64,000 bases of DNA, taken from assembly GCA_028278335.1 (NCBI GenBank), contig JANQEN010000203.1, positions 171,950 to 235,949 on the forward strand. The letters are read 5' to 3'. The translations under genes and the position numbers were made by a program. This document shows positions 46,515-55,989 of the stretch, in pieces; position 1 is the stretch's first letter; each line of letters opens with the position of its first letter. The notes beneath the pieces were generated by a model. It ran no database searches. It was not told the DNA's origin and saw only the letters and a list, made by a program, of their open reading frames with translations. This DNA comes from Chitinivibrionales bacterium. GTDB taxonomy: Bacteria > Fibrobacterota > Chitinivibrionia > Chitinivibrionales > JANQEN01.

Positions 46515-47144
46515 ATGAAAAAAACAATCTTTACCGGCCTGATGCTCCTTCTTATTGTTCTTAGTGGATACTCCCAGATCCAAGAATACGTGCTGCAGCC
46601 GGGTGATGTCATTTCGATCCATGTAGTAGAACATCCAGAATTTTCAGGACGCCATAAAATCCGTCCTGACGGTCGAATCAATTATCCCGTGGTTGGAGAG
46701 GTTGACGTTTCTTCCCTCACCTGCGCCCAGCTAGTAAAAATAATGCAGGGCAAACTATCCTCCTATGTAAACAATCCTGTTGTTTCCGTATCAATCGAAG
46801 CGTATTATGCTAATAAGATTTTTGTCATTGGCGATGTCCAGCGATCCGGTGAGTATCAAATCTATGAACCTATTGAGTTAATCAAAGCCATTGCCATGTG
46901 TGGTGGACTAAGGAATAAAAGAGTAAAAATTATTAAAATCATTCGTGCTGATGGTTCAGTTGTTGATGTCCAAACCAAGAGCTTATTGGCCGGTGAAGGA
47001 GAACGATACCTTCTTTATCCAGGGGATACCATGTATGTACCAGAAGGATTTAGAATTCCCTGGGGAATGATGACTACCATACTCAGTGCCACCCACATAA
47101 CACTTACCATTGTATTGACAATTACCACATTGGCAGGAAAATAG
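46515..47144 (+). CDS. Wza-like polysaccharide export protein (second cluster)
   Basis: The 209-aa protein has a signal peptide (1-20), a polysaccharide-export domain ('PGDVISIHVVEHPEFSGRHKI') and one SLBB segment ('IFVIGDVQRSGEYQI'). A hydrophobic C-terminal helix follows. It is shorter than the first Wza-like protein, with one SLBB instead of two. It should be the exit channel or its periplasmic part for a second polymer. No good ribosome site precedes the ATG. Confidence 0.88.
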   Translation: MKKTIFTGLMLLLIVLSGYSQIQEYVLQPGDVISIHVVEHPEFSGRHKIRPDGRINYPVVGEVDVSSLTCAQLVKIMQGKLSSYVNNPVVSVSIEAYYANKIFVIGDVQRSGEYQIYEPIELIKAIAMCGGLRNKRVKIIKIIRADGSVVDVQTKSLLAGEGERYLLYPGDTMYVPEGFRIPWGMMTTILSATHITLTIVLTITTLAGK

Positions 47145-47181
47145 AAATACTACACAACATACAACAGGCCCAATAAAAACT

Positions 47182-48024
47182 ATGGCATATGAAGCATATT
47201 GGAATCTTTTGGATAAAGCCTTTGAAGAGGTTTGTGATCCTCGGTTCTTTTTTGAGAGCGATGACCACCGCGAAGCACTTGACAGAATGCTCTATATTGT
47301 AAATGATCGCAATATGAACATGGGACTCCTCACCGGAGAGGTTGGATCCGGTAAAACCTTGACAAAAAAAGTTTTTCAAAACACTCTCTCCAAGAGCGAA
47401 TTTGAAATTATCTCCTTTGAAAATTCCAACTTTCCCTTTACAGACATCCTGTATGACATTGTAAAGAGAATTACCTTAAAAAATGGGAACGCTCCTCAAG
47501 TCGAATTACCTGCTCGTAATGACCGTTACATGCTTACCAATGTTTTAAAGGAGAAGCTCGACATACTTGTCTATGAAGAAAAACGGCATTTAGTGTTACT
47601 TTTTGACGAAGCACAGCTCTTGGATTCAGCAGTTCTTGATGAGGTCAAAAATTTAACCAACATCTCCAGCGAGACAACCAGCTTTATGACTATTTTTCTA
47701 GTTGGTCAACCAGAACTAAGAGAAAAAATCAGATTGCTACCTCAAGTCGACCAGAGGATTTTTCTCCGTTTCCATTTAAATAATCTCGACTACAATAACA
47801 CAATGAATTACATTCAACATCGCCTGAGAGTTGCTGGACTTCAACAGGGAACCATCTTCAACCACAAGTCCTATGAACTGATCTTTCGAAGCACCGGCGG
47901 GGTCCCCCGTGAAATAAACCGCCTCTGCAAACTGGCACTCGCCTTTGGTTTTGCTCAAGAATCTCGTGAGATAACTAGCGAAGATATTGAGACTGTACTC
48001 GAAGACATCAAGAAAAATAGCTAA
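47182..48024 (+). CDS. ExeA/GspA-like AAA ATPase
   Basis: The 280-aa ATPase has Walker A 'GEVGSGKT' (about residue 51-58), Walker B 'LLFDEAQ' and the sensor region 'FLVGQPELREKI', as in ExeA and in the 'XrtA-associated ATPase' found in exopolysaccharide clusters. No membrane segment is seen. It overlaps the following kinase gene (TAATG). No exosortase gene lies in the window. Confidence 0.9.
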   Translation: MAYEAYWNLLDKAFEEVCDPRFFFESDDHREALDRMLYIVNDRNMNMGLLTGEVGSGKTLTKKVFQNTLSKSEFEIISFENSNFPFTDILYDIVKRITLKNGNAPQVELPARNDRYMLTNVLKEKLDILVYEEKRHLVLLFDEAQLLDSAVLDEVKNLTNISSETTSFMTIFLVGQPELREKIRLLPQVDQRIFLRFHLNNLDYNNTMNYIQHRLRVAGLQQGTIFNHKSYELIFRSTGGVPREINRLCKLALAFGFAQESREITSEDIETVLEDIKKNS

Positions 48025-51000
48025 TGAAAAAAGAAAGTAAAAAGCGACTGAATCTTGGCGATATTATTCGCAAGGTTAATGCCCGGCATGATGAATCAGA
48101 TTCGCCGAAAAAGCTTACCTTTACCTTGGACAGCAAGCCAGATCGTTCCTCAAAAAGAGAAGTGACTGAGCATGGACAGACTTCATCAGCACCAACATCA
48201 GAAACGATAACAACTACTCAAGTAAACCCTATAGAAGAGAGCCATCAAAAACAAATGCCCACAATGGTTCATGCTACAACGATGAGTACCCATTCACAGG
48301 CACCTGTTCCACCAGTTGGACTTTCTTTACAAACCGAATCTACCTCCACAGGTGATGCTGACGATGAGGAGGAGTTTGATCTGTTTAAGTACCTTCATAT
48401 TGTCATGCGAAGAAAGGAGATTGTCGTTCTCTGTGCGATTTTAGTGGGTGCTTTCTCCATATTTTCTTTTTTACGAAGCACCAAGTTTTTTAAAGCCCGA
48501 GCACGCCTATTGTTCCGCCCTCATACGAATGTACTTATTGGCAATCAGAATAATATTCGTTATTATGGTGATAGGGAGAAAAACTTCAACACACACCTAG
48601 AACTCCTGAAATCCAACATTGTACTCGAACGGGTTAGCCAAAACCTTGAAAGCAAATTACAAAGTGGTGCTATAAAAGCAGGTTTAAAAATTAAACGAGG
48701 GCAAACCGATGGCGAATCAAACAATATCATTGAATTAGACTATAAAAATGTCGATGCGGAAAACGCACGAGATGTATTAAACGAGCTCTGTCGAACTTAT
48801 ATCGAGTATCGTCGCGAAGTAAATGCACAAGAGGAGACTCGGCTTCTCTTTAAACTGGAAACGCAAATCGATAAGCTTCAAACGGACTTAACCAACAAAG
48901 AAGACCGACTTCGTAACTTTAAAGAGAACCATAGCATGATCCACCTCTCCAAGGATGTCAACCTTATAGTAAATAAGCTTGCTGATATGGAGATTAAATA
49001 TCAAGAGACTCAACTGGCACTCTTAGAAAACAAAGAGCGTCTCACGACGCTAAAAAGCCATATTAGCCAACAGGAAATAAATGTTGTCCAATCCATGACC
49101 TATGAAAATCCCACCCATAAAAAGCTTGCCGAACTTGAGTTGGAGCTAAACACGCTTATGGGAGAATATAGTTCAGATCATTTTAGAGTAAAGCAAATTA
49201 CTACACAAATTGAAAATCTTAAAAAAGCCATGCAAGGTGAAATTCAGAAAGAGATTACCGAAAAAGCGGTTAGTCGTACATTGATTAAAAATCCTATTCG
49301 TCAATCACTCCTTGAAAACTACGTTAATCTCAACATCCAAATTTCAAGCTTAGAGGTTAAGCGAATCGCTCAGGAACAGATCATCGAAAAATTAAACCAA
49401 GAAATGACTAAACTCCCTTCCTTGGAGCAGGAATATGCTTACCTCCAGCGTCAAACCGAATCGCTCTTAAAAACCATGCAGATGTTGAAAATGAAGTTAG
49501 AGGAGACCAAGATAAGAAGAGATTCTAAGGAATCGGAATTAAAAATTCTTGAATTAGCGAAAACACCTAAGGTCGCGATTGCAAGTAAAAAACCTTCGAG
49601 TATTATTATCGGATTTTTTATTGGAATTATAATTGGCATAGCCTTAGCTTTCTTTTTAGAGTATCTTGACCAAACAGTAAAAGAACCAACTGATATTGAA
49701 AAAATGTTAGAAACTCCCTTATTGGGGATTGTACCACTTATAGAAGCTGACAATGCAATTGTAAAGAGTGAGGAGTTAGCGAAATCGGTATTGGAGCCTT
49801 TTCGAACGCTACGAACAAATATTAAATATATAGCCTCCCAACATCAATCAAAGCTCTTTATGATTTGCAGTGCTGTCAAAGGTGAAGGAAAGACCACCTT
49901 GGCAATCAATCTTGCAATTACCTTTGCCATGGATGGCAAAAAAGTATTACTAGTTGATTGTGATTTGCGTCGTTCACAAATACACACTCTGTTGAGTGTC
50001 CCAAAAAAGACAGGTCTGACTGATTATTTAACCGGTCAGAAGGGACTTGAGGATATTGTAAAGACTACAATTCAGGAAGATCTCTTTGTTATTACTTCAG
50101 GTGACCGTCCCAATAACCCTGCAGAACTATTGGGAACACCCAAGTTTAACGAATTTCTTGCAGAAGCTCGAACATCCTTTGATATCATTATTATCGATTC
50201 ACCTGCTTTGATACCAGTAAGTGACACCATAGCAATGGCACCCTACATGGATTGCTGCATCATGATTGCCCGTGCCCTTTGGACGCCGCTAAAAGCTGCA
50301 AAACAAGCAAAAAGTCAACTCTCTCGCATTGGTGCAAATATTATTGGTGGTGTCCTTAATGGAATAACCCACTCGCGGGGATACTATCCCTACTATTATG
50401 GCTACTATGGTTACTATGCATACAAGTACTCCTATGATTATGACGAACAACCAAAGAAACGATTTTCTCTTCGGGAGATTGGAAATACCATCGAGTCTTC
50501 AATTAAGTCGAGTTTTCAACATGTTGGTATGATTTTGCCCCGATATTTTGGCATCCTTGGAAATACTGTCCGTCGGTTGCTAAGCAAATTAACATTCTGG
50601 ATACTTATCCTCACTTTGTTAACGCTAATTGGTATACGGTATTATATTGCTCCCCTGGGTACTAAATCTAATAAACCATTAATCACTTATTTAGGTACAA
50701 CCTCTGATACTAATAAATCTCCTGCTCATCCTGTAACCATCGTTCCCTCTACCCAGAAAGTGAATCGCTTAGAAACAGATTCTAAATTTGCCTATTACGA
50801 TTCACTCTATGCCTGGCGACAGGCATATAACAACGGTGACACACTCCGTTTTTTTCAATTCTACGACCAATCAAGTTTCACTTTTACTGATGGCAATTTT
50901 GTCGAGTGGCATATATTAAAAAATAGTGAATTGACAAGTGAAATAGACAAACCGACACTACATTCAATAGACAACTTGCATGCAGAAAGCCTAAATGAAA

Positions 51001-51134
51001 ATATGGTCACACTCACCTTTACAGCCATCCATAAACAAGAAAAGGATACGACCAAATCACAGATTACTCTCTCTTGGGTATATAACAAAGAGCAATGGCG
51101 TATTGTCAAAGAGGAATATGTTGAGGTGCGATAA
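48024..51134 (+). CDS. Wzc-like tyrosine kinase with extra C-terminal helix and NTF2-like domain
   Basis: The 1036-aa protein begins with a Ser/Thr-rich cytosolic segment (to about 110). The Wzz part follows (helix about 131-150, coiled coil, helix about 525-548) and then a BY-kinase with Walker A 'KGEGKTT' (about 618-624), 'LLVDCDLRRS' and 'IIIIDSPAL'. A tyrosine cluster ('YYPYYYGYYGYYAYKY', about 786-802) sits inside the chain. A third membrane helix (about 858-876) leads to a C-terminal domain (about 925-1036) with an NTF2/SnoaL-like pattern ('DSLYAWRQAYNNGDTLRFFQFYD'). That last domain should be outside the cytosol. Confidence 0.85.
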   Translation: MKKESKKRLNLGDIIRKVNARHDESDSPKKLTFTLDSKPDRSSKREVTEHGQTSSAPTSETITTTQVNPIEESHQKQMPTMVHATTMSTHSQAPVPPVGLSLQTESTSTGDADDEEEFDLFKYLHIVMRRKEIVVLCAILVGAFSIFSFLRSTKFFKARARLLFRPHTNVLIGNQNNIRYYGDREKNFNTHLELLKSNIVLERVSQNLESKLQSGAIKAGLKIKRGQTDGESNNIIELDYKNVDAENARDVLNELCRTYIEYRREVNAQEETRLLFKLETQIDKLQTDLTNKEDRLRNFKENHSMIHLSKDVNLIVNKLADMEIKYQETQLALLENKERLTTLKSHISQQEINVVQSMTYENPTHKKLAELELELNTLMGEYSSDHFRVKQITTQIENLKKAMQGEIQKEITEKAVSRTLIKNPIRQSLLENYVNLNIQISSLEVKRIAQEQIIEKLNQEMTKLPSLEQEYAYLQRQTESLLKTMQMLKMKLEETKIRRDSKESELKILELAKTPKVAIASKKPSSIIIGFFIGIIIGIALAFFLEYLDQTVKEPTDIEKMLETPLLGIVPLIEADNAIVKSEELAKSVLEPFRTLRTNIKYIASQHQSKLFMICSAVKGEGKTTLAINLAITFAMDGKKVLLVDCDLRRSQIHTLLSVPKKTGLTDYLTGQKGLEDIVKTTIQEDLFVITSGDRPNNPAELLGTPKFNEFLAEARTSFDIIIIDSPALIPVSDTIAMAPYMDCCIMIARALWTPLKAAKQAKSQLSRIGANIIGGVLNGITHSRGYYPYYYGYYGYYAYKYSYDYDEQPKKRFSLREIGNTIESSIKSSFQHVGMILPRYFGILGNTVRRLLSKLTFWILILTLLTLIGIRYYIAPLGTKSNKPLITYLGTTSDTNKSPAHPVTIVPSTQKVNRLETDSKFAYYDSLYAWRQAYNNGDTLRFFQFYDQSSFTFTDGNFVEWHILKNSELTSEIDKPTLHSIDNLHAESLNENMVTLTFTAIHKQEKDTTKSQITLSWVYNKEQWRIVKEEYVEVR

Positions 51135-51136
51135 TC

Positions 51137-52708
51137 ATGGCACGGAAAAGATCAAAGAAAAAAATTATTTATAGTATCTATGCTTTACTTGCTGCAGCTA
51201 TTCTATGGCAAGGATATGCTCTCATTCTTGCTTTTATGGGAAAAGATAACATCAATGCCTTAGAGATGGTCACTATTGATGTTCATGGCACGGTAAGTAG
51301 GCCAGGCTCATATCGTGTACCTTTGGGAACAACCAACTTCGAGGTTTTACAGGTTGCAGGCGTGCTTCCCTCTTCAAATATTTCACCTTTTAATTTGGCT
51401 GCCCAAGTTGAGTCAGGAGAAGAACTCTCGGTGGGAGAACTCGATAATCCAGTCTCTGTTACTGCTAATGTCCGATTGGAGTTTTACCTTGGTGACATTT
51501 CTGTTATTTCCTCTGAGGGTATTGATCGACTCTCTCAAGAGGGTATGAACATTGACAAAGGTGATCGTATTCTTACTGAAGAGGATTCACAGGCAGAGCT
51601 TTCTTTAAACACCTTTTCTAGAATTGATTTAGACGATTTCTCCGAACTCTCCTTTGACAAAATCGACATTGATGAAAATGGTCGCAGTGTTGTTGAAGCT
51701 TTTCAAAAAATCGGCATTGCATGGTACAAGATTGCCTTTACGGACAAGTTTCAATATTTTAAAACAGTAACTCCCATGGCCGACATAGTCGTTTCGGGAA
51801 AAGGATCTGATTTTACCATTGAAGTCAAATACTCCGAGGTTATCATCAATGTACTGGACGGTTTGCTGCTTATTGAAAGCCAAGACGGTAGCGATGCTAT
51901 AAACTTGATAACTGGTCAAACGGTAACTATTTATAATGATGGAAGGCCCTTCCAAGTTTCGAAACTTGCCACCGCATCAGCTATTACCAGTCGCTTCAAT
52001 CGCCTGGCAAAAACAAAAGCAGAGCTCCTCTCCCAGCACATGCCACTCAACATTCTCTTTTGTGGAACCCCAAATGTCTACATGCTCATCAACATACAGT
52101 TTACCAATAACACAATAAATATTGTTCAAATTCCTCGTCGCACCTCAGTAAGTCTCTATGTTCATGGATTCAGTACGCTACAGGAGGCAGCCCTCTATGG
52201 TGGTCCAGTCTTGGCAAGTACCTTAGTTGAGCGGATTATGAATACCCGTATTCCCCATTATTCAGTATTTGAGAAAAGTGATATTATCCAGACTGCCGCT
52301 GCAATTGGTGGAATAAGAGTTGAATTAGACAACAGAGCCGCAACAATCATGAAGCGCAAACGAGGAGAACAACATCTAAAGGGAATGGCTCTTGTAGAAT
52401 ACCTTCGCCCTTCACTTTCTGGTTTCGAAGACAGCGAGAAGAGACAAATTTCAGCATTGAAAAGTATTTTTAATCAAATTCGATCAAAGAATTTAATTAT
52501 AACAAGCCTTTTAGCAAAACAGGTTCTCGCTCAAATAGAATCGAACCTTACAGCATCAGACATCCTAAAGCACTATAACAATTTTATCTCTCGAAAGCAA
52601 TGGACTTTCAATGATTTTAAACTACCTGTGATCCAGAAAAAAGAGAAAAATAGTGTTATCTTTGAGCCGGATTTGGAAAAGAGTAGAAAACTCCTTTTTG
52701 AAAAATAG
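51137..52708 (+). CDS. SLBB-FecR-LCP domain protein
   Basis: The 523-aa protein has an N-terminal anchor helix (about 10-32) and then an SLBB-like segment ('IDVHGTVSRPGSYRV'). A FecR-like region follows (about 115-290; 'GDISVISSEGIDRL', 'FTIEVKYSEVIINVLDGLL'). The last part (about 305-450) resembles the LytR-CpsA-Psr ligase fold: 'IVQIPRRTSVSLYV', 'IIQTAAAIGGIRVEL', 'GMALVEYLRP' and 'EDSEKRQI'. The canonical IPRDT is IPRRT and the early Asp motif is altered. It could attach or release polymer, or be a non-catalytic relative. Confidence 0.72.
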   Translation: MARKRSKKKIIYSIYALLAAAILWQGYALILAFMGKDNINALEMVTIDVHGTVSRPGSYRVPLGTTNFEVLQVAGVLPSSNISPFNLAAQVESGEELSVGELDNPVSVTANVRLEFYLGDISVISSEGIDRLSQEGMNIDKGDRILTEEDSQAELSLNTFSRIDLDDFSELSFDKIDIDENGRSVVEAFQKIGIAWYKIAFTDKFQYFKTVTPMADIVVSGKGSDFTIEVKYSEVIINVLDGLLLIESQDGSDAINLITGQTVTIYNDGRPFQVSKLATASAITSRFNRLAKTKAELLSQHMPLNILFCGTPNVYMLINIQFTNNTINIVQIPRRTSVSLYVHGFSTLQEAALYGGPVLASTLVERIMNTRIPHYSVFEKSDIIQTAAAIGGIRVELDNRAATIMKRKRGEQHLKGMALVEYLRPSLSGFEDSEKRQISALKSIFNQIRSKNLIITSLLAKQVLAQIESNLTASDILKHYNNFISRKQWTFNDFKLPVIQKKEKNSVIFEPDLEKSRKLLFEK

Positions 52709-52881
52709 CGACATAAAAAACTGGAGTCTTTATGGATCCTAGAATTACCGCGTTTGCTTTAAGCATATTTAAAGATTTTTCGAGCCTTGTAGATATATGA
52801 ATAAGAAATCTCCAATCATATATATTTATCCATCACTATTAATAGAAATTTTCCATTCTCATAATTGATATCAAGGTTCAT

Positions 52882-53745
52882 ATGAAGACAGTAATAATTG
52901 GATGCAAAGGACAATTAGGCACAGACATGACTAGTTATTGTAAAAAGGCTGGCTTGGCTGTTTATACTTACGATGTCCCTGAAATTGATATTACAGATCT
53001 GAAGTCTACCGAGTTGCTAATAAATAAAATCACCCCTGAATTGATTATAAATTGCGCGGCCTATACAGCAGTTGATGCTTGCGAGACAAATCGTGACCTG
53101 GCATTTGCAATCAATGCTCAGGGAGTATTCAATATTGCTCAAGCAGCTCGGAACGTAGATGCCTCTGTGGTACACATAAGTACAGATTATGTTTTCGATG
53201 GATTGAAACAAACACCCTATATAGAAACTGATCAAACAAATCCCACATCAGTATACGGTGCGTCAAAACTTGCTGGAGAGGAACACCTGCGCGCTCTTTT
53301 GGATAAATTTTATATCCTGCGTATAGCCTGGCTTTTTGGAAAAAATGGAAATAACTTTGTAAAGACAATCCGTCGAATTGCCCAAGAACGGCAAGAGACA
53401 GGCGAACCACTCTCTGTAGTCAATGATCAATTCGGCACCCCTACCGCAACAGGTGATATCTGCAAACAAGTATTGGCTCTCCTCAAAACAAAGCAGTATG
53501 GATTGTATCATTGCACCAGTGAAGGCGTTTGTACTTGGTTTGATTTTGCTCAAAAAATTGTATCACTCTGTGGGTTAACTACTTCTGTAAAAGCCTGTTC
53601 TACAGATGCAAGCAATCGCCCTGCTCCACGCCCCCCTTATGGAGTATTGGAGAATCACAATTTAAAGAAATTGGGAATTAATGAAATGCCTCATTGGGAA
53701 ACAGCAATAAGCACCTTTATTCACGAGGAACTTGACAATGATTAA
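52882..53745 (+). CDS. rfbD: dTDP-4-dehydrorhamnose reductase
   Basis: The 287-aa short-chain dehydrogenase has the Rossmann 'GCKGQLGTDM', 'NCAAYTAVDACE', 'STDYVFDG' and the catalytic 'YGASK'. It makes dTDP-L-rhamnose, the donor for surface polysaccharides. The other rml genes (A, B, C) are not in the window. A 170-nt gap without recognised signals separates it from the LCP-like gene. Confidence 0.93.
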   Translation: MKTVIIGCKGQLGTDMTSYCKKAGLAVYTYDVPEIDITDLKSTELLINKITPELIINCAAYTAVDACETNRDLAFAINAQGVFNIAQAARNVDASVVHISTDYVFDGLKQTPYIETDQTNPTSVYGASKLAGEEHLRALLDKFYILRIAWLFGKNGNNFVKTIRRIAQERQETGEPLSVVNDQFGTPTATGDICKQVLALLKTKQYGLYHCTSEGVCTWFDFAQKIVSLCGLTTSVKACSTDASNRPAPRPPYGVLENHNLKKLGINEMPHWETAISTFIHEELDND

Positions 53746-55429
53746 TATGTACAGAATAAAAGACTATGGTTTATCATTCATTCTTTTTCTCCTCATTGTA
53801 TTATTAAATAGCTCCTGTGTGAAGCAAGTCACCACTCAAAAAATTATTAAATCAAGCAAACCTCCAGTGCAAATAACTGAAGAGGGAGACACAACCAACT
53901 ACATAATTGGATTCCCTGACAATCGAGAGCTAAAAGCCTTCAAGCGCAAACTAAAAAAGCTTACTGAGGAGTATAGCTTCGATACGCTAGCCAATGATAC
54001 AATCAATCAGTATCTCTGCCTTAGAATTATACAAACTAAAGAAACTCCAATTGATTCAGATACTGCAATCACCCATATTGAACGAGCAGATTTTATTGAG
54101 TCAGATATTACAATAAGAGAAGATACGTTAAGGGATACAACTGGACAATATATTGACTCTCTACTCCCGGAAGTCGGTGGCAATGCAACGCTATACACAG
54201 AGCGCAGTTTTATTGACCCTCGAATGAGTGCTCTTTTTGTTACCTTTCCCTTTGAAAAAGACACCACTCTTTATCCTGACGATTCTGCCTATCAAGGGCT
54301 CTTACAGGTCAGACAATTGACAAGAACAAAGATAGAGATAGTTTGTACTGATCGACTGCTAAACAGCGTAGGCAAGGCAATTAACGCGCTTGATTTAGTC
54401 AAAGCATGGACCGAATTGGTTAAGATAAACCCTGCAGAGGGTAAAGCCCTTTTTTATTATACTAAAGGGCTCAGACCTTTTATTCGTGGTGAAGAGGCAA
54501 TAATCCAAGGCTTTACTATTGTAAATCAACAGACGGTCCATATCACCCTAGAAAAGCCTGATCCTCAGGCGATCCAACGTCTCTACTCAACTCGCTTGCT
54601 CCCCCTTTCACTTAATGTAGGTGCCTATGTCAAAAAACAGAAAAATAACCAAAAGCTTGCACTAACTAGAAATACGCAAAGACAGAAACCCCCGACCTTT
54701 CTTGAACAGTGTGTAATAACCTGTGGCGGCGATAAAAACCCCATAGTCTCTTTTTCACTAAACAAGTATGACATGGCCTTACTCTACTCTCGAAAGGACT
54801 TGGACTATGCCCGTAGATCACTGACGGACAAGGCAAACTTAGTACCCTTTTCAAGGGAGAAATATTTTATTTCGTTGGCAACTCCCTCTCAAGAAATTCG
54901 TGCGTATCTTTCAACGTTAATAAACCCTGAGGAAGTGCTAAAAAATGCTGTTAAAGCTGAAGGTACTCTTCTTCAGGCATTGGAAGAAAATCTAGTTGAA
55001 CAGATAAGTACTACTGATCCGCAGAAGAAACAAAGACCTTCTACGATAGATAAGATTGCTATTGTCTACCTTGAAACGGATCCAATCTCGGTTGCTATTG
55101 CAGAAAAAATATTCTCACTCTTTACCAATGCCGGCGTATCTGTAAATCTTTCAGCACTTTCAACCACAGAGTTAGAAAAAGCCTTGGTCAGTCGTTCCTA
55201 TGATTGCGCCATTGGCTGGGTTCCTGAAACAATTTCAACAGACTTGACAGAACAACTTCGTTGTGCAGCCATTTGGTTTCGTGGTGAGACAGATGAAACG
55301 ATCCGTTTACGAGAAAATCTGGAACTTCCTCTCTTTACTATTGATACATACGCTCTGTATAAAAAACATTTAGGATTCTTTCAAAACACCCTCACCGGTA
55401 TATATCTGGTAAAAGAGAATAAACAATAA
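53738..55429 (+). CDS. Solute-binding-protein-like lipoprotein
   Basis: I choose ATG 53738, eight nt after GAGGA; an upstream TTG at 53732 is too close to it. The 563-aa protein has a lipoprotein signal ('VLLNSSC') and a region (about 190-300) matching family 5 peptide-binding proteins ('SVGKAINALDLVKAWTELVK', 'IIQGFTIVNQQTVHITLEKPDP'). The N-terminal 130 residues are unusual and Asp/Thr-rich. No ABC permease or ATPase lies nearby, so it may have another role in the envelope. It overlaps rfbD by 8 nt. Confidence 0.7.
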   Translation: MINMYRIKDYGLSFILFLLIVLLNSSCVKQVTTQKIIKSSKPPVQITEEGDTTNYIIGFPDNRELKAFKRKLKKLTEEYSFDTLANDTINQYLCLRIIQTKETPIDSDTAITHIERADFIESDITIREDTLRDTTGQYIDSLLPEVGGNATLYTERSFIDPRMSALFVTFPFEKDTTLYPDDSAYQGLLQVRQLTRTKIEIVCTDRLLNSVGKAINALDLVKAWTELVKINPAEGKALFYYTKGLRPFIRGEEAIIQGFTIVNQQTVHITLEKPDPQAIQRLYSTRLLPLSLNVGAYVKKQKNNQKLALTRNTQRQKPPTFLEQCVITCGGDKNPIVSFSLNKYDMALLYSRKDLDYARRSLTDKANLVPFSREKYFISLATPSQEIRAYLSTLINPEEVLKNAVKAEGTLLQALEENLVEQISTTDPQKKQRPSTIDKIAIVYLETDPISVAIAEKIFSLFTNAGVSVNLSALSTTELEKALVSRSYDCAIGWVPETISTDLTEQLRCAAIWFRGETDETIRLRENLELPLFTIDTYALYKKHLGFFQNTLTGIYLVKENKQ

Positions 55430-55453
55430 CAATCGGGTATTCAGAAATTAACG

Positions 55454-55759
55454 TCAGGCAAATTTTCTCATCTCAATATTGCTCTGTAAATATTTGGTTA
55501 CTTTTCCTAATAACACTTTATCTGCATAGCGTAGGCTATTAAAAATGAGCCAGAGGTAAGGATCCTGATCATACCACCGTCGCCTATAGATGTCTAAAGG
55601 AAACTCCATGACAAAATCTTCCATAACATGCCGTGCATTGCTACTGTTAATTAGTTCGATGACCTCCTGAACCAGTCGGTCTCTTGCCTTTGATTCCATC
55701 TCCTTGAGGCATTCCAGGCATCGCGCCAGCTTTGGATGTTTATCGTACCAGCGTTTCAT
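55454..55759 (-). CDS. Small protein of unknown function
   Basis: The 101-aa protein is basic and predicted helical, with no signal peptide or membrane segment. It contains two Trp/Tyr/Asp units, 'MKRWYDKHPKL' and 'RRRWYDQDPYLWLIFN', that look like an internal duplication. A GAGGG site precedes the ATG. I do not recognise the family. Confidence 0.6.
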   Translation of the reverse strand: MKRWYDKHPKLARCLECLKEMESKARDRLVQEVIELINSSNARHVMEDFVMEFPLDIYRRRWYDQDPYLWLIFNSLRYADKVLLGKVTKYLQSNIEMRKFA

Positions 55760-55989
55760 GATTCACCCTCTTCCCTTCTCCTCTTGGATACATATGATAT
55801 ATCTATTTAATTGTATTATACTGCAAGAAGAATTACCAAATTATTCCTACATTACTAGTTATTAGCTATTGGTTTTTGGAATCATATTTTTTATGAATTC
55901 TAGCAAACGCAACTTGCAGAATCTCTATTTATTCACTAGAATGCAATATTGCATCTTGAACAGCCTGGGAGCAAATATATTTTTCATCT

